Positions 9,876 to 21,580 of a stretch of DNA of 64,000 bases are shown one piece after another (position 1 is the first letter of the stretch; every line of letters starts with the position of its first letter). Source of the DNA: Phoenix dactylifera (taxonomy: Eukaryota > Streptophyta > Magnoliopsida > Arecales > Arecaceae); NCBI RefSeq assembly GCF_009389715.1, contig NW_024067820.1, forward strand, positions 372,001 to 436,000. Direction: 5' to 3'. The translations under genes were made by a program, and so were the position numbers. The notes under the pieces are model-generated. The model searched no databases and had not been told where the DNA came from. It worked only from the letters and a program-made list of their open reading frames with translations.

Positions 9876-12800
9876 GCAATTCTGTCAAACAGCTTAATGG
9901 AAGCTGTTGTGCTTTTGTATATCTATGTAACTTGTGTGCATTTGTTTTGGTCTTTGGAGGATTTCCTCCTGTTTATCGCAACTGATTGGTTAAAGATGTA
10001 GCTGTGGTGTGAATTGTTGGAACCGATCATTAAATATAGCTCGCAGCACATGTTCCATGAGTACTTGGATTTTATTTCACTTTTTTTGTGCAAGGATTTA
10101 ATGCTACTTATCTTCTATTTAGTTATAGAATTGGTAGCAAAGACTCGTGAACTTTTCGTAAATTCATGGCAATGGGAACATTTTCTGGTTGTTCACAGTG
10201 GTTCTGAACAATTTCTTGGAAACCCTGTGGGCAAGGTGTTTTCCTCCCTCTTCTCTGTCTTTCCATTGTAAGTTCAAAACTAACTAGCTAGGCAAGTAAA
10301 CATTATTGTGCGAAGTCGGGCAGCGACTCAGCCCTTTGACTAACATTTAAGTATGTATTTTTCAGTAACTAATTCATGTATTCGAGGATTCGAAGATCGG
10401 AATACTAGTTTAATGTTCAATCTCCATCCATGTCTTGCTATTTTTTTTAAATCCTCTCTCTCTCTCTCTTTCCTCACAGGGAATTTCCAGGTTGATGCAG
10501 GATACTTGTAGCCAAATTAGTGTGACAATACGAAAGAAGATTACATCCACCAACCTTTTCTACATGAACGACTTTCAAAAACTATTTAGTTACTTAAGTT
10601 TGATGAGTAGTACTTAATATATCCCTTAACAAGTTGGCCTCGCATGCATGCGCTCTTCCGAGTTCCTGAGGTTGAAACTTAGAACTTAATCCAGAGTAAA
10701 ATGGTCAATGATGGACATGTTTGGTTAAATTGTAAACCAACCAAATCATTGTTGGGGCGATATAGGTGAAGACATTAAAAAAACATGGGAGTTTTAAATT
10801 CCGGCTCTCTCTGGCCAAATACATGACCTCAATTCTCCTTCTGAACTTTGAATATACAAGAAATAAAACAGTCTTGGAGGAATAAATGGATACAGAAAAG
10901 ATTAGTTGCAAGTTTCATCGTTTCGGCTTGGGGTTCCTGCCTTTTATTTTTACCCTTGTCCTTGTAGTCGGATCGAGAAAGGCCCTAGCTTAGCCTTGCT
11001 GTCCCTTATATTTTTAGGATCCGATGAACATAGTACGTATTGACAGCTTCACAAGAGAAGAAAAGAGCATTGTATTGTTGGTGAGATGCATTAACTTTCG
11101 AGTGCTTTCCCTTGCTGCATTGATGAACATTTATTTCATGAGCTTGAACCGTAGGCATCGAGTAGCAATGCGACTTTGGAAGAGTTGGGACTCCAGTGAT
11201 CGGGACCTCTGGAGTCTGGACTCTTAGAGATAGGTTGAAGCTTCCCTAGTTCAAGGCATTTCTGCTCCATATGATATAATAATACAAAAAGCCATGCCCA
11301 CCTAAGTACGACAGAAAAAGTCTTGTATAGCTAGAACAGTATAAAGAAAAATGCTCATAAAAGTCATCCATCAACTTACTGCTCGGTTAGGTATTAATAG
11401 ACAGTATATTACAAGCAGAATTTAGATTAAAAAAATATCAAATATAGACTAAAAATGAATAGAATTTAAACCATATCTTCTTGGAATTGATTTAGGTTGC
11501 AATATACGGCAACAACCATCCCTCCTAGATGTAGATCGGATGGATGCGTAGGAAATCTAACATCCAAAAAAATTTAAATTAGTTCGGCCTAGATTTAAGA
11601 AAGAATTAGTAAGATGGCTATGATTCATCCATAATTCGCATCCATGCAATATTTTTCATTTTAATACTATAATCTTCAAGAATGCCGATAATATTTTATT
11701 AAAAATATACTATTTTGTACGTTGATTTCATTTAATGCAGCATTATAGTTTCCGGCCTCAGCATTTAATGTAGCAGTAACGGAACTATTGAAACCGTGAA
11801 TTTGATATCCGAAGGATCGACTTCCGAGAAAGCATATGCTTCCAGAGAACCACTTCAATGATCGTGTCTGAAAATATCCAATTGGATTTGCAATTGTTGC
11901 TTGCCCATTGCCGAAGACTTCTTGGATATAGAGACGTTTCGAGCTTGTTTGCTTAAGGTGGCCAGTCCTACCATTAATGCATTTGCTTTGTTCCTTCTTA
12001 AATAGAAGATACCCATGCGCTATGGACATTGAGAAAGGAGGACATCCATCCAAGATAGACTTTGTTCAGCTGACCTAATCCACTTAAAGCGTTTGTCTGG
12101 TTGCTGCTAAAAATCTAGATGGAGTATCCATTTTGGACTGAATCCGGTTGACCTGTAATCTAGAGTGGTTCTAACCCGACCTAATTTTGAACTACATGGG
12201 TCTAGATGAGTTAATACTGCACCTAACTAGATCCAATCAGTGGTGATACGGAAGTATAAGGCAACAATCATTGTTGGTGCATCAAAAATTATAATTATTT
12301 GTCATTTGAGGTACGATAACTAAATCCTATATGTCAAGTCCCTGGCTACGTGCACCGTGCACGTTACAATGCTCAAGACCTACGTGCATGTGTACATGTA
12401 GTGTAGGTATTATAATTTCGTACTTCTAATATATCGTAACAAAATTAGCTTTATGATTTGTGTCGTTCTCATACTTTTTTTTTTGTGATTTGCATGATAC
12501 AAGGGCGTGCCTGCATGGAATGATATTGCTATATAACACAAATTATAAATATATTTAAGGTTGTACTTTTGTTTACATGAAATCCTAAACCAAAATTGGA
12601 TGCAATGTAACGATTTTTTATTACAAAAAATTGACAAGAATGAATAATAGTCAAAAACAACCTTCCGAGTTTTTTTTTTCTTTTTTTTATTTTTATTTAG
12701 ATTAAGGAGCCTAGCCGTCCTACCACTCTTATGTCTTAGCTTAGGCTCTATAAGGGCAGACTAAGCACAACACTTGTTTATATTTCTTTTCAAACCAAAA

Positions 12801-14041
12801 TTTTTTTCTTTTCACTTTTTGCTGATGGATGTAGGTTTTTTTATATTTGTGGAAACGACCGTTTTTTCTTTGTCTCTGATTACCCAAAAAGAGAAAAAGG
12901 TAGGTGGCGGTTTGTAGGAATTTTAGTTGCCTGAAGTACACGGTTTGGATTTTGAAAATCTAACAAAACCAAAGAAAAAACTATCAAAAAATGGATTATG
13001 GCTTGCTGTTCATTTTGTCCCACACGATGCATTCATTCAAAGAGCTATCCTATCTTATTCCTCTCTTCTTCTCCCCAGAGGATCCAAATCCTTGCTTAGT
13101 TGCACACTTATTTGTCACTGGAATCCTTGATGTGATTCACAGGCTACGAGCGGTCCATCCATGGTTTGATTGACACATTTCTGATTAACTTTATGTTTAT
13201 CTTATGTCATCATGATGCACATTCTTGTAGGTTTTAATGCACCACCATCACATTTCTCTTTAATTAGATGTATATTTTCTTGCTCTTAATTCTGGATTTA
13301 TTTTTGATTTAGCTGTTGCACAATAGTGAGATGCACATTTTCGGTTGACTTGTATACACTTTTGACATTTTCACACTCAACTGATATCTGTATCGAGTAT
13401 TACTGCACATACAGGGGGAAAAAAAAAAACCGACACTGATCCTGCGAAAAGTGAAAACTATAACGACCACTTTTGTAAAATGCCCATATATCAATCAAAG
13501 TTATTGCCGCATTCCTTAAGTTGAATAACAAAGACAATCTTTATCAAAAAGCAGAACTTTCTGGCTTTCCAAGTTGTAAATCAGAACTCGGATTTTCCAA
13601 ACTTTTTTCAGTGGAGACATGTTATTGTCGCCAATTTATCGAAGAACATCAACGTAAATATCGACCTTTTAACTAAAAGCATCTATCGAGAGAGAGAGAG
13701 AATGCAACAACCGAAGATAAAGTACACTTATCATCCAGCAAAAATTTCAACAAAACTTAGATACCTAGATCCCAACCATTACTGAGCGTACACTGTTGTT
13801 CATTAATTGGAAACAGAACAGTTGATGGTAATAGCCACCGACCGATCGAGGCAGAAAAAAAACCGTGAGCGAACACTCCAAGCTCCCAAGGGGGAGACGT
13901 TAAAGGAGGGAGAGAGAGAGAGAGGCGACAGAGGCGAAGCAGGCCGGCTCTCCCACCTACCCCGCTGACTCCAAAGTTACTCCGGCCGTTAATACTCGTC
14001 CCTTCCCGATGCCACTCCTCCTCTCTCAACTCCATTCCCTC
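9876..14041. other. Intergenic between the two epoxide hydrolase genes
   Basis: About 4.2 kb of AT-rich DNA. I see no gene, no RNA gene and no further epoxide hydrolase exon. Open stretches at 10014-10271, 11676-12053 and 12927-13173 show no recognisable domain. A short GA run lies at about 13913-13924, just before the promoter of gene 2. Confidence 0.5.
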
Positions 14042-14050
14042 TATATATAA
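14042..14050 (+). promoter_or_regulatory. TATA box of epoxide hydrolase gene 2
   Basis: TATATATAA lies 68-76 bp upstream of the ATG at 14118. That would place the transcription start around 14075 and give a short 5' leader of about 40 nt. The position and match make this a convincing core promoter. Confidence 0.7.
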
Positions 14051-14117
14051 TAATGCAGCGACTCGAGAACAGATATAGAGCAAAAATCGTCCAGGAACTC
14101 GAGAAAAAGGAAAGAAG

Positions 14118-17100
14118 ATGGAGGGAGAGCTGATGGCAGAGATCAGTCACAGGTTGGTGGAAGTGAATGGCATCAACATGCACATAGCCGAGAAGGGGGA
14201 GGGCCCCGCAGTCCTCCTCCTCCATGGCTTCCCGGAACTCTGGTACTCGTGGCGCCACCAAATCCTCGCTCTCGCCGCCCGCGGCTACCGCGCCATCGCC
14301 CCCGACCTCCGGGGCTTCGGCGACACCGACGCCCCTCCCGACGTCTCCTCCTACACCATGTTCCACGTCGTCGGCGACCTCGTCGCCCTCATTCACACAC
14401 TTGGCCAGGAGAAGGTGACTCCTGCAGCTAACTTTCCTCCCATATGAAGTCTTTCTTCCTAAGCTTTAATGCTTAAGAAAATTTAACATGAAGGTGTTCG
14501 TGGTGGGTCATGACTGGGGGGCGCTGGTGGCCTGGAGCCTGTGCCTGTTTCGGCCCGACAAGGTGCGGGCGCTGGTGAACCTGAGCGTGGCCTTCCGGCC
14601 GAGGAGCCCGGACCGGAAGCCGGTGGAGACCTTCAGGGCTCTCTACGGTGACGACTACTATATTTGTACTTTCCAGGTCTCTCGTCTTCATGTCTTAACC
14701 CTTTCCTTAACTACAATCCAGTCTTGCTTAAACGTTTTAATGCCTTTGAATAGCTCGGACGGAGAGAGAAGTGGTTGGGTTGGCAAGTCCTATATATCGT
14801 CTAGTTATTATCCCATTCTGTAACCAGTAATATATAACCGGAAAGATGATGATTTATTTTTTTCATTTGGTGTTATTAATGTTCATATGATAAAAATAAT
14901 GTTTGATGTATTTTAAAGCTCTAGTAGTTCTTTTTCGAACAGAGGAGTAATCAAATGAAGTCTCTATTTTACTGTCATTTTTTATTTTGAGGGCTAGTTG
15001 ATGACAGTTGAAATTACATTATTTATTGAAAACCTTGGTCAAGTGTGAAAAAAATTCTATTGCAAAGGATGAAGTTGGAGTGGGGGGATTGTCTAGTTCT
15101 GAGGGTCTTTGGTTGTTGGGTGCTGGGTAGGTGGATCTGAATCAATTAATGTTGTCCAACTTTCTGTTGTAAGTTTGGATCTTGGATTCATAATATATTG
15201 GACTTTCTATGAGTACTTTGAAGTGCATTCTTGGTGAGGTGGTGCCAACTTTAGCCGATCACATCTTAGCAATTCACATCCTAGTGGTTGCTGTAGTACG
15301 AGGAAGAAATCCAATAAGAAGCCTTTGCTATTTAACAATCTTGTTGTAATATAATTCATCAATTGTTTCGTTGAACTGGAGTGGAGCCACAGTGAAAAAA
15401 GAGAGTTGGAACTTGGATGAACGGTCCCAAGTAAATATTTTGAGCAATGATACACTAGCTCGGAAATCTCACTCAAAAGAATCACTTGGCTAACTTGCAC
15501 CTTCGTTTAATTTCATCATATGGTACGTTTCATAATGCCAATTGAAAAAAGTAATTAATACACCAGGTTTCAGAGCTATATTTCCAAGTTACCACAGCAT
15601 TAATCAAATATTTTGCCTTTTTTTTTCTTGGTCCTCTACATGCTTATTTATTTGGTTTCGAGACCATGCTACAACCTACACTTGCTGTTACTGAAGACAA
15701 CACTGTACCATTTATCATTAGAATTCTGCCAGAATATATCATTAGAATTGTATTAAAAGAGTGGAAATACATGTGATGATATATTCTTAAGCTGAGAGTA
15801 TACCTGCATGTATTTATTTCTCAAAAGTCAAACTGTCCCATCCAGAATGCTACATAAAATATCATTAATGAAACTTGTTAAAAAAAAAAGAAGATATTGA
15901 GTGTTTCTTTTCATTTCTTTGACCATTGACCACTAGGCATTTTCCTGTGCATGTTGTAGGAGTGATCAAGATTTATGATGATATATGAGGTTGGATTAAA
16001 GAGCTGCCTTGATTTCTCATAGAGAGCTCCTGATACCATTTGGAGGGTTCTAATGAAGTCATAGTAGGATTGGTCCTGGTAGGACTTTGCTTCCTATGTC
16101 ATCAACATAATCAGTGCTGATTGATATTGTGCCTTACGAACTAAGTGTTTCGAAACATGAAATGATTTTGATTTTGATTTTGATTTGTAAAAAAGCAAAT
16201 CGTTAGTAGCTACTCTGAAAGCTGAAGGGGCTCTTGTTTCTTACAGAGCATTATTTTCTTTTCATAGAATCTTCTAACTCGGTACTCCAAACTAGTTGTG
16301 AGGCATCTCCCATTTGCTAGAGCATAATATCACGAGCTTTTGAAATTTGATAAGACTTTATAGCTAATCCTTTATTTTCTTCTATGTGGTAAATTATCTA
16401 TGCTTATTAGACACTCCTCCAGGGATGTAATATGATGACTTTATTGTTCTTGTTCCTCCATAAATTTCTAAGCAGCGAATTTTATCTAACTATTTGCAGG
16501 AACCCGGTCGAACCGAAGCTGAATTTGCTCGCATTCCTACTGCTTTGGTGATCAAGAAGTTCTTGACTTATCATGATCCAGGCCCTGTTATTGTGCCCAA
16601 GGAGCATGGGTTTGCAGCTTCCCCTGATAAGGAAATTACCCTGCCTTCTTGGTTGTCAGAAGAGGACGTCGACTATTTTGCTAGCAAATTTGATAAGTCA
16701 GGCTTCACCGGAGGATTGAACTACTACCGAGCTTTGGACTTGTATGTATTCATAAAGGCTGATATAATTAAAGGCGTGGTTTATCTTAAGTATGAGTTGC
16801 ATGATCATTATGCTGCATGGTCCTAGGATTGGTAGTCTTCGATCACTAGGGTGCATTTTATGGTTAGCTGCTAAGGTATTTTTCCTTCTTCATATCTTAT
16901 AGGGTAACCTTGCACTTAATCACTTGATCCATGCCTTTTTCTACCATTAGTCACCCTGAGAAAAAAAGATGTATTCCTTGACATCTAATTAAAATCTTTT
17001 CTTTCCTTTTTCCTTCCTCTCCAGGCCTTCTGCAGGTCTTAAGAGAAATCTGTTCTTTAATGTTCAAGCATTGACTCACATCTTAAAGTTCTTGTCTATT

Positions 17101-17799
17101 CTTTTAAGAAAAAGTTGGACAAGATCCAAGAAGATTCTTTGCTATGTCTCTCTTTTTTCTTAAAAAAAAAAGCTCTAGATATATGAAAATAGATAGAACT
17201 AGAGAAAATCAAGATACTTCAAATCACTTAAAGATTCTTCCATTCAGTAAGCTGCAAAGTACTCGGTTTCTAATTGATTCAGTGAATGTTGTATATCATT
17301 CTAGCCAGATGATTTTCTTAACTCACATGAATCGCTCCGATTTGGTCTACACAAGAAGTAGTAATCCATTGTTCTGCCTTGTTAATGGCTCTCTGATTTT
17401 ATTAGATCAGTTTTGTGTATCATTCGAGACAAGGAGATTTTTCGCAACAATGCTCCTTCGTTGTGCTTGGATTGATGGATTTGACTTCAAATCTTTCATT
17501 TTTACTATACTGTCTTAAGTGCATCTTAGATAACTCAATGGTACATGTGCAGAAATTGGGAGCTCACAGCACCATGGACTGGGATGCAGATTAAAGTTCC
17601 TGTTAAGTTTATTGTGGGGAATCAGGATCTGATATACAACATTCCAGGGGTTAAAGACTATATACACAAGGGCGGCTTCAAAAGAGATGTACCTTTCTTA
17701 GAGGATGTAGTTGTCATAGAAGGCGCAGGGCACTTCATTAACCAGGAGAAGCCACAGGAGATCACTGATCACATCTATGAGTTCATTCGGAAATTCTGA
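14118..17799 (+). CDS. Soluble epoxide hydrolase, gene 2 (4 exons, 322 aa)
   Basis: Exons are 14118-14414, 14494-14676, 16500-16741 and 17553-17799, encoding 322 residues. Exon phases are the same as in gene 1, so the two are tandem duplicates. Motifs are HGFP (36-39), GHDWGA with nucleophile Asp106, YGDDYY with cap Tyr155, Tyr235 or 236 in LNYYRA, acid Asp266 in VGNQDL, and base His301 in GAGHF. All active-site residues are present and an active enzyme on epoxy fatty acids or related epoxides is expected. The ATG at 14118 is the first after a good TATA box. Compared with gene 1 the cap loop around residues 190-205 is two residues longer and the N-terminus two shorter, which leaves the totals equal. 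Intron 1 (79 bp) contains an in-frame stop, unlike gene 1. The C-terminus RKF is not a peroxisomal signal. Confidence 0.94.
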
Positions 17800-18250
17800 A
17801 TTGCCTAGCCAGCAGGCTCTGCGATGCATGCATAATTTAGTAGTGTCACCTTTGTCATTAATTAGTATCTTCTTAATCATATGATCACTATTTTTTCTTT
17901 ACTTACATGAATTAGATTTAATCTTATTTTGGTAAGGCATACAGAATGTAAGAAGATAACTAGCATTGAGCATGCAAACTTTTCATGTTCAATGCTAGTG
18001 AACTTTTCATCGATGTGTATACTTATAATCGTACAGAATGATCATACTCTCAAGATTGATGAAATTGAGTGAAAACAAAAGATGCAGGGCTACGGCTTTT
18101 ACGCAAAATTGGAGGAAAGCACAACTGTGGTTGTTATATAAAGATGGAAAAATATCAAGATATTTGTAAAATAAACAAGGGCAAATTTCTTCTCACGCCA
18201 TCCTATACAATAATGGCAGCCATCCCATTTCATAGTAGTACATTGAATAG
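17800..18250. other. 3' flank of epoxide hydrolase gene 2, nothing recognised
   Basis: AT-rich sequence after the stop codon. No gene and no clear AATAAA signal close to the stop. Confidence 0.5.
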
Positions 18251-18259
18251 CAAGGACTA

Positions 18260-18570
18260 GCATGTGAAGTTTCTACTCACAACATTCCATGGCATGATGG
18301 TAGTCATTTCATGTCATACTAGCATGTCTCAAGCTAGAGGGTGGAGATGTGTAACAAGTTGACCCGATTGAATCTTTTCACAAACCAAATAGCAGTCTAA
18401 ATATGTTGGTCCATTCATCCAAAACTCGGTTTGCAGCTACATGAAGAGCGGCTTGGCTATCACAATGTAATCTCATGGGTTGGGTATTTGAAACACTATG
18501 AAGAGTAGTAAAGAATGTATTTAAGCCAGGTGATCTCGCAACAGTGATTTGCTAAAAATGCCATGACTTG
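18260..18570 (-). mobile_element. Ty1/copia fossil, RNase H end of pol
   Basis: On the minus strand, around 18480-18390, the sequence reads LHCDSQAALHVAAN, the hallmark of the Ty1/copia RNase H C-terminal region. Degraded sequence corresponding to the end of pol follows. Only this 3' part of pol remains. It is broken, no LTR is recognised, and it looks older than the copia piece at the window start. It lies between epoxide hydrolase gene 2 and the exon relic at 19055. Confidence 0.75.
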
Positions 18571-19054
18571 CAAGAAAAGTGATGTATGTCATGGGACAAG
18601 CAGCCCAATATGAATGGTCCAACCAGAGGCGCCTGGGTCCTCTAAGGGATCACCTTGATCATCTCCAAAGTAGGATTTGTTGCTCCATTGGGAAATCAAC
18701 AGGGGATAACAAAGCTAAAAGATCACCTTCTAGTCCGCAGTCAAAGTTCAGGGCTCAACCCGGGACATGCGGTACGGTAGGGGCAGTGAGAATTTCCATT
18801 GGCCCAATAGAAGAAAAAAGACGCATTTGTATCTACGAAACCCATTTTAAGAGGCATTGGGCGAGAATCATCCATAAGATAATCGTATGCCTTAGAAATG
18901 ATATGAGGTGTTTGGAAATAGTTGAAGTAGTTGAATAGGTTAAATTTATTTTACACTCACGCTTTTTGCTACATAAAATTCTACTTGTTATTCCTCTGTA
19001 TTCATTTATTTTGGGAATTCAGATCCATTGATGACTTCATAACTGATGTGCCCT
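18571..19054. other. Spacer, nothing recognised
   Basis: An open stretch at 18579-18938 (119 codons) has no domain I recognise and no supporting splice or promoter context. I do not call it a gene. Confidence 0.4.
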
Positions 19055-19263
19055 ATCTGGGAGCTCACAGCACCTTGGACTGGGGTCCAAATAGCATTAC
19101 CATACCATATCCAAGACTACATTGCTAGGGTGGTTTCAAAAGAGATGATGCATTTCTTCAGGATTTCTTCGAAAGAGACTACATTAAAGGAAGGAGTGGG
19201 CCATTTCATTCGTTAACCAGGAAAAACTAGATGAGATCTCTGACTGCATATATGAGTTCTGAT
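19055..19263 (+). pseudogene. Relic of epoxide hydrolase exon 4 (third copy)
   Basis: The sequence opens with gggagctcacagcacc followed by tggactggg, nearly identical to the start of exon 4 of gene 2. It continues with clear matches to its later parts (ggtggtttcaaaagagatg, the GVGHFI region, aaccaggaaaaac, and tatgagttct near the end). Compared with gene 2 it lacks a block of about 60 bp near the start, which in the intact genes carries the acid Asp. It also has frameshifts and an early stop, so it cannot encode the domain. Exons 1-3 are not seen between 17.8 and 19.05 kb. It is probably left over from an unequal exchange within the tandem array. Confidence 0.88.
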
Positions 19264-21580
19264 ATTCGAAGATCACTCTTGTTGCCCTCCATTTTATTCA
19301 AATCAATTTTGTCGAACCTGAATTAAGTATAACCGATATAAATGACACAATTACAATTGAAAGTTATATGTTCTGATTGGTTCTGTAATTATCACTTGCA
19401 TTTTGTTTTGATGTGGTACTCAATTAAACATGGGAAATTCCATCCGTGCTGAGCTTGGAAGTAGAATTTTCAGCTATAGCTCCTGGTCGAATTGTAGTTT
19501 TCAAGTTAAAATTAGAGCCATCTATGGGTCAGTTTGGGCCTGATTAATGGATCTGACGACATGTCGTTTAGTTGGGATAAGATATGAGAGAAGATGATAG
19601 AGAGACCGGGAGATCAAGAAGTCCGAGGACTCCAATCTCACGGGACAAAACTGATACGAGCAGTGTAAACCAGGGAAAGACTACGAGAGTAAAAAGAAAG
19701 TGGTATAGCTTTTGAAGAGCGAGGGCTTGACACCCAAGCAATTGGGGCATGATAATTTCAGGTGCACTTGGGAATTGAATACGGTTTCAGTTTGTCCTTC
19801 GAAGGGAAAAATGGGGGCTTTATAGTTGCTTGCTTGGTGATAGGTCATGAAACCAAAGCCAAGTATGTTGAGTGAAATTTAAATGAGTAAAATGCATGAG
19901 CACATATAAGTATCTCAAGGAAAGGAAAGAAATGAGGTTGAAATGGGATTTTTTTTACCTGGTGGGCGAATGGGGTTGTTTTCGGGCTCCACTTGGATAC
20001 AATTTAGTCCCTGATTTTTTTTTTTTCCAAAGGTGATGCCTCAACTTTCTTTTATCCTCCAGAGCACTTATGCTATGCAGGCATCATCAGAAAATCTAGA
20101 AAACATCCACCTCCACCCTCAACCAAAAAAAAAAAAAAAAAAACTTTTCACTTGTGGATGTCACATTAAAACTAGGAGGGTTCCGGTTCTATTTTTCGAG
20201 CGAAAGAATGATTGATCCTCTCTCAGGACATCATCCATTAGAGCATGCCTGACACAAATCTTAAACACTCCAAACCCGAAATCCCAATCTGCTAAAACTC
20301 TCCGCCTCTTACCCAACGGGTAGGTGGCGATGCAAGCCAAACAAATGCTCAGTGATCACTTTAAAATATGACAATTTAAGTTAGCAACAAGGTGTGATTA
20401 GCTTCATTCAGCTGTTAACATCTTAAACTCTTGCCTCGGCACTTGAGATCATAAAATAATTTCCACAGCCATTTGTGTGAATTTCTCAAAAATAAGCGTT
20501 CTATGTTATTAGAATATTAGATTCTAACATCTGTAAAATGACTGATTAGTTGATTATCTAACAATGGCTATGATTGAGATCTTTTGTCTAATCTATACAA
20601 TAAGATCTTTTGGAACTGGGCAAACAGGACTCCAAGAAATCTCTAACTGAATTCTCTCTTTTTTTTCATTTTGGTAAAGCGAGATCCACGAGAGAGCCAT
20701 TATAAGAGAGACTCCCTCTTTCTCTTCTTTCTTAGAAAGGAATATGTGCTGTATTAATTATTATAATAAATAAGCAAATACTATCTACTATCCTCCCCTA
20801 TAGTATTAACATTTTTTTAATATCATAGTAGAAGTAAAAAATACAATCACCATTAAATAGATACCAATCATAAGTTAAACAGCCCAACATTGTCCCTCCC
20901 ACTTACTTAAAATCAGATGACTCGTCCATTTAAAGAACAAAAGGAGGTTCTTGTGGCACTGTATTAGAAAAGAGACTAATATGTCAAAAATTCCTAAAAA
21001 CATTCAGCCCCAGTGGCAGTTACAAGTGTTGTTACTCCAAACCTCATCCAGTCGCCCAATTTTGCATTTACTCAAGAGTAATTAAAATCATCATAGCATA
21101 ACTTAAGGAAAAAAAATACATCACAGCATATCTTAACAACCAAATCACCTCACAGACCACAAACAATCTCAGTGGCCTGACATTTAAACTGAAAACGAGT
21201 ACACTGAACAATAATGCATCCTTGGCAGGCAAGAAATATAATTACCTCTCTTTCAGCAATGGATGTGCCAGCCAAAAACGTGTACGCTAGTTTATACGAC
21301 TATGCATGTCAACACAAAGGAGACTGTAGGACCAAAAAAGGGAAAAGACACCATGTCACAGATGTTAGGAAGCAAAACGTGCACCACAATCCAAACTTAA
21401 AAAGGTTCTTAACGTTTCTGATAGTGATATGCATTCAGAGGGGGAAATGAAAATACCTGCCAGACTTATTAAAATTGTACCCAAAATTGAAACACAACAA
21501 AAATTTTCATGATAATAATCCTCCCTGCTAAAAACATTACCATTACTTCATCCTTTGGAATAAAAACAAGAGAATCTGAC
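19264..21580. other. Intergenic between the epoxide hydrolase relic and eL18, nothing recognised
   Basis: About 2.3 kb of AT-rich sequence with an A-run near 20125-20145. I see no gene, RNA gene or identifiable element. Its right end must include the 3' UTR of eL18, transcribed on the minus strand. Confidence 0.5.

Noticed and set aside
11676-12053. 125-codon minus-strand open frame
   Set aside because: No recognisable family; composition like intergenic DNA. It could be a decayed element but there is no evidence for it.
18579-18938. 119-codon open frame between epoxide hydrolase gene 2 and the relic
   Set aside because: No domain, promoter or splice context recognised, and close to a retroelement fossil.
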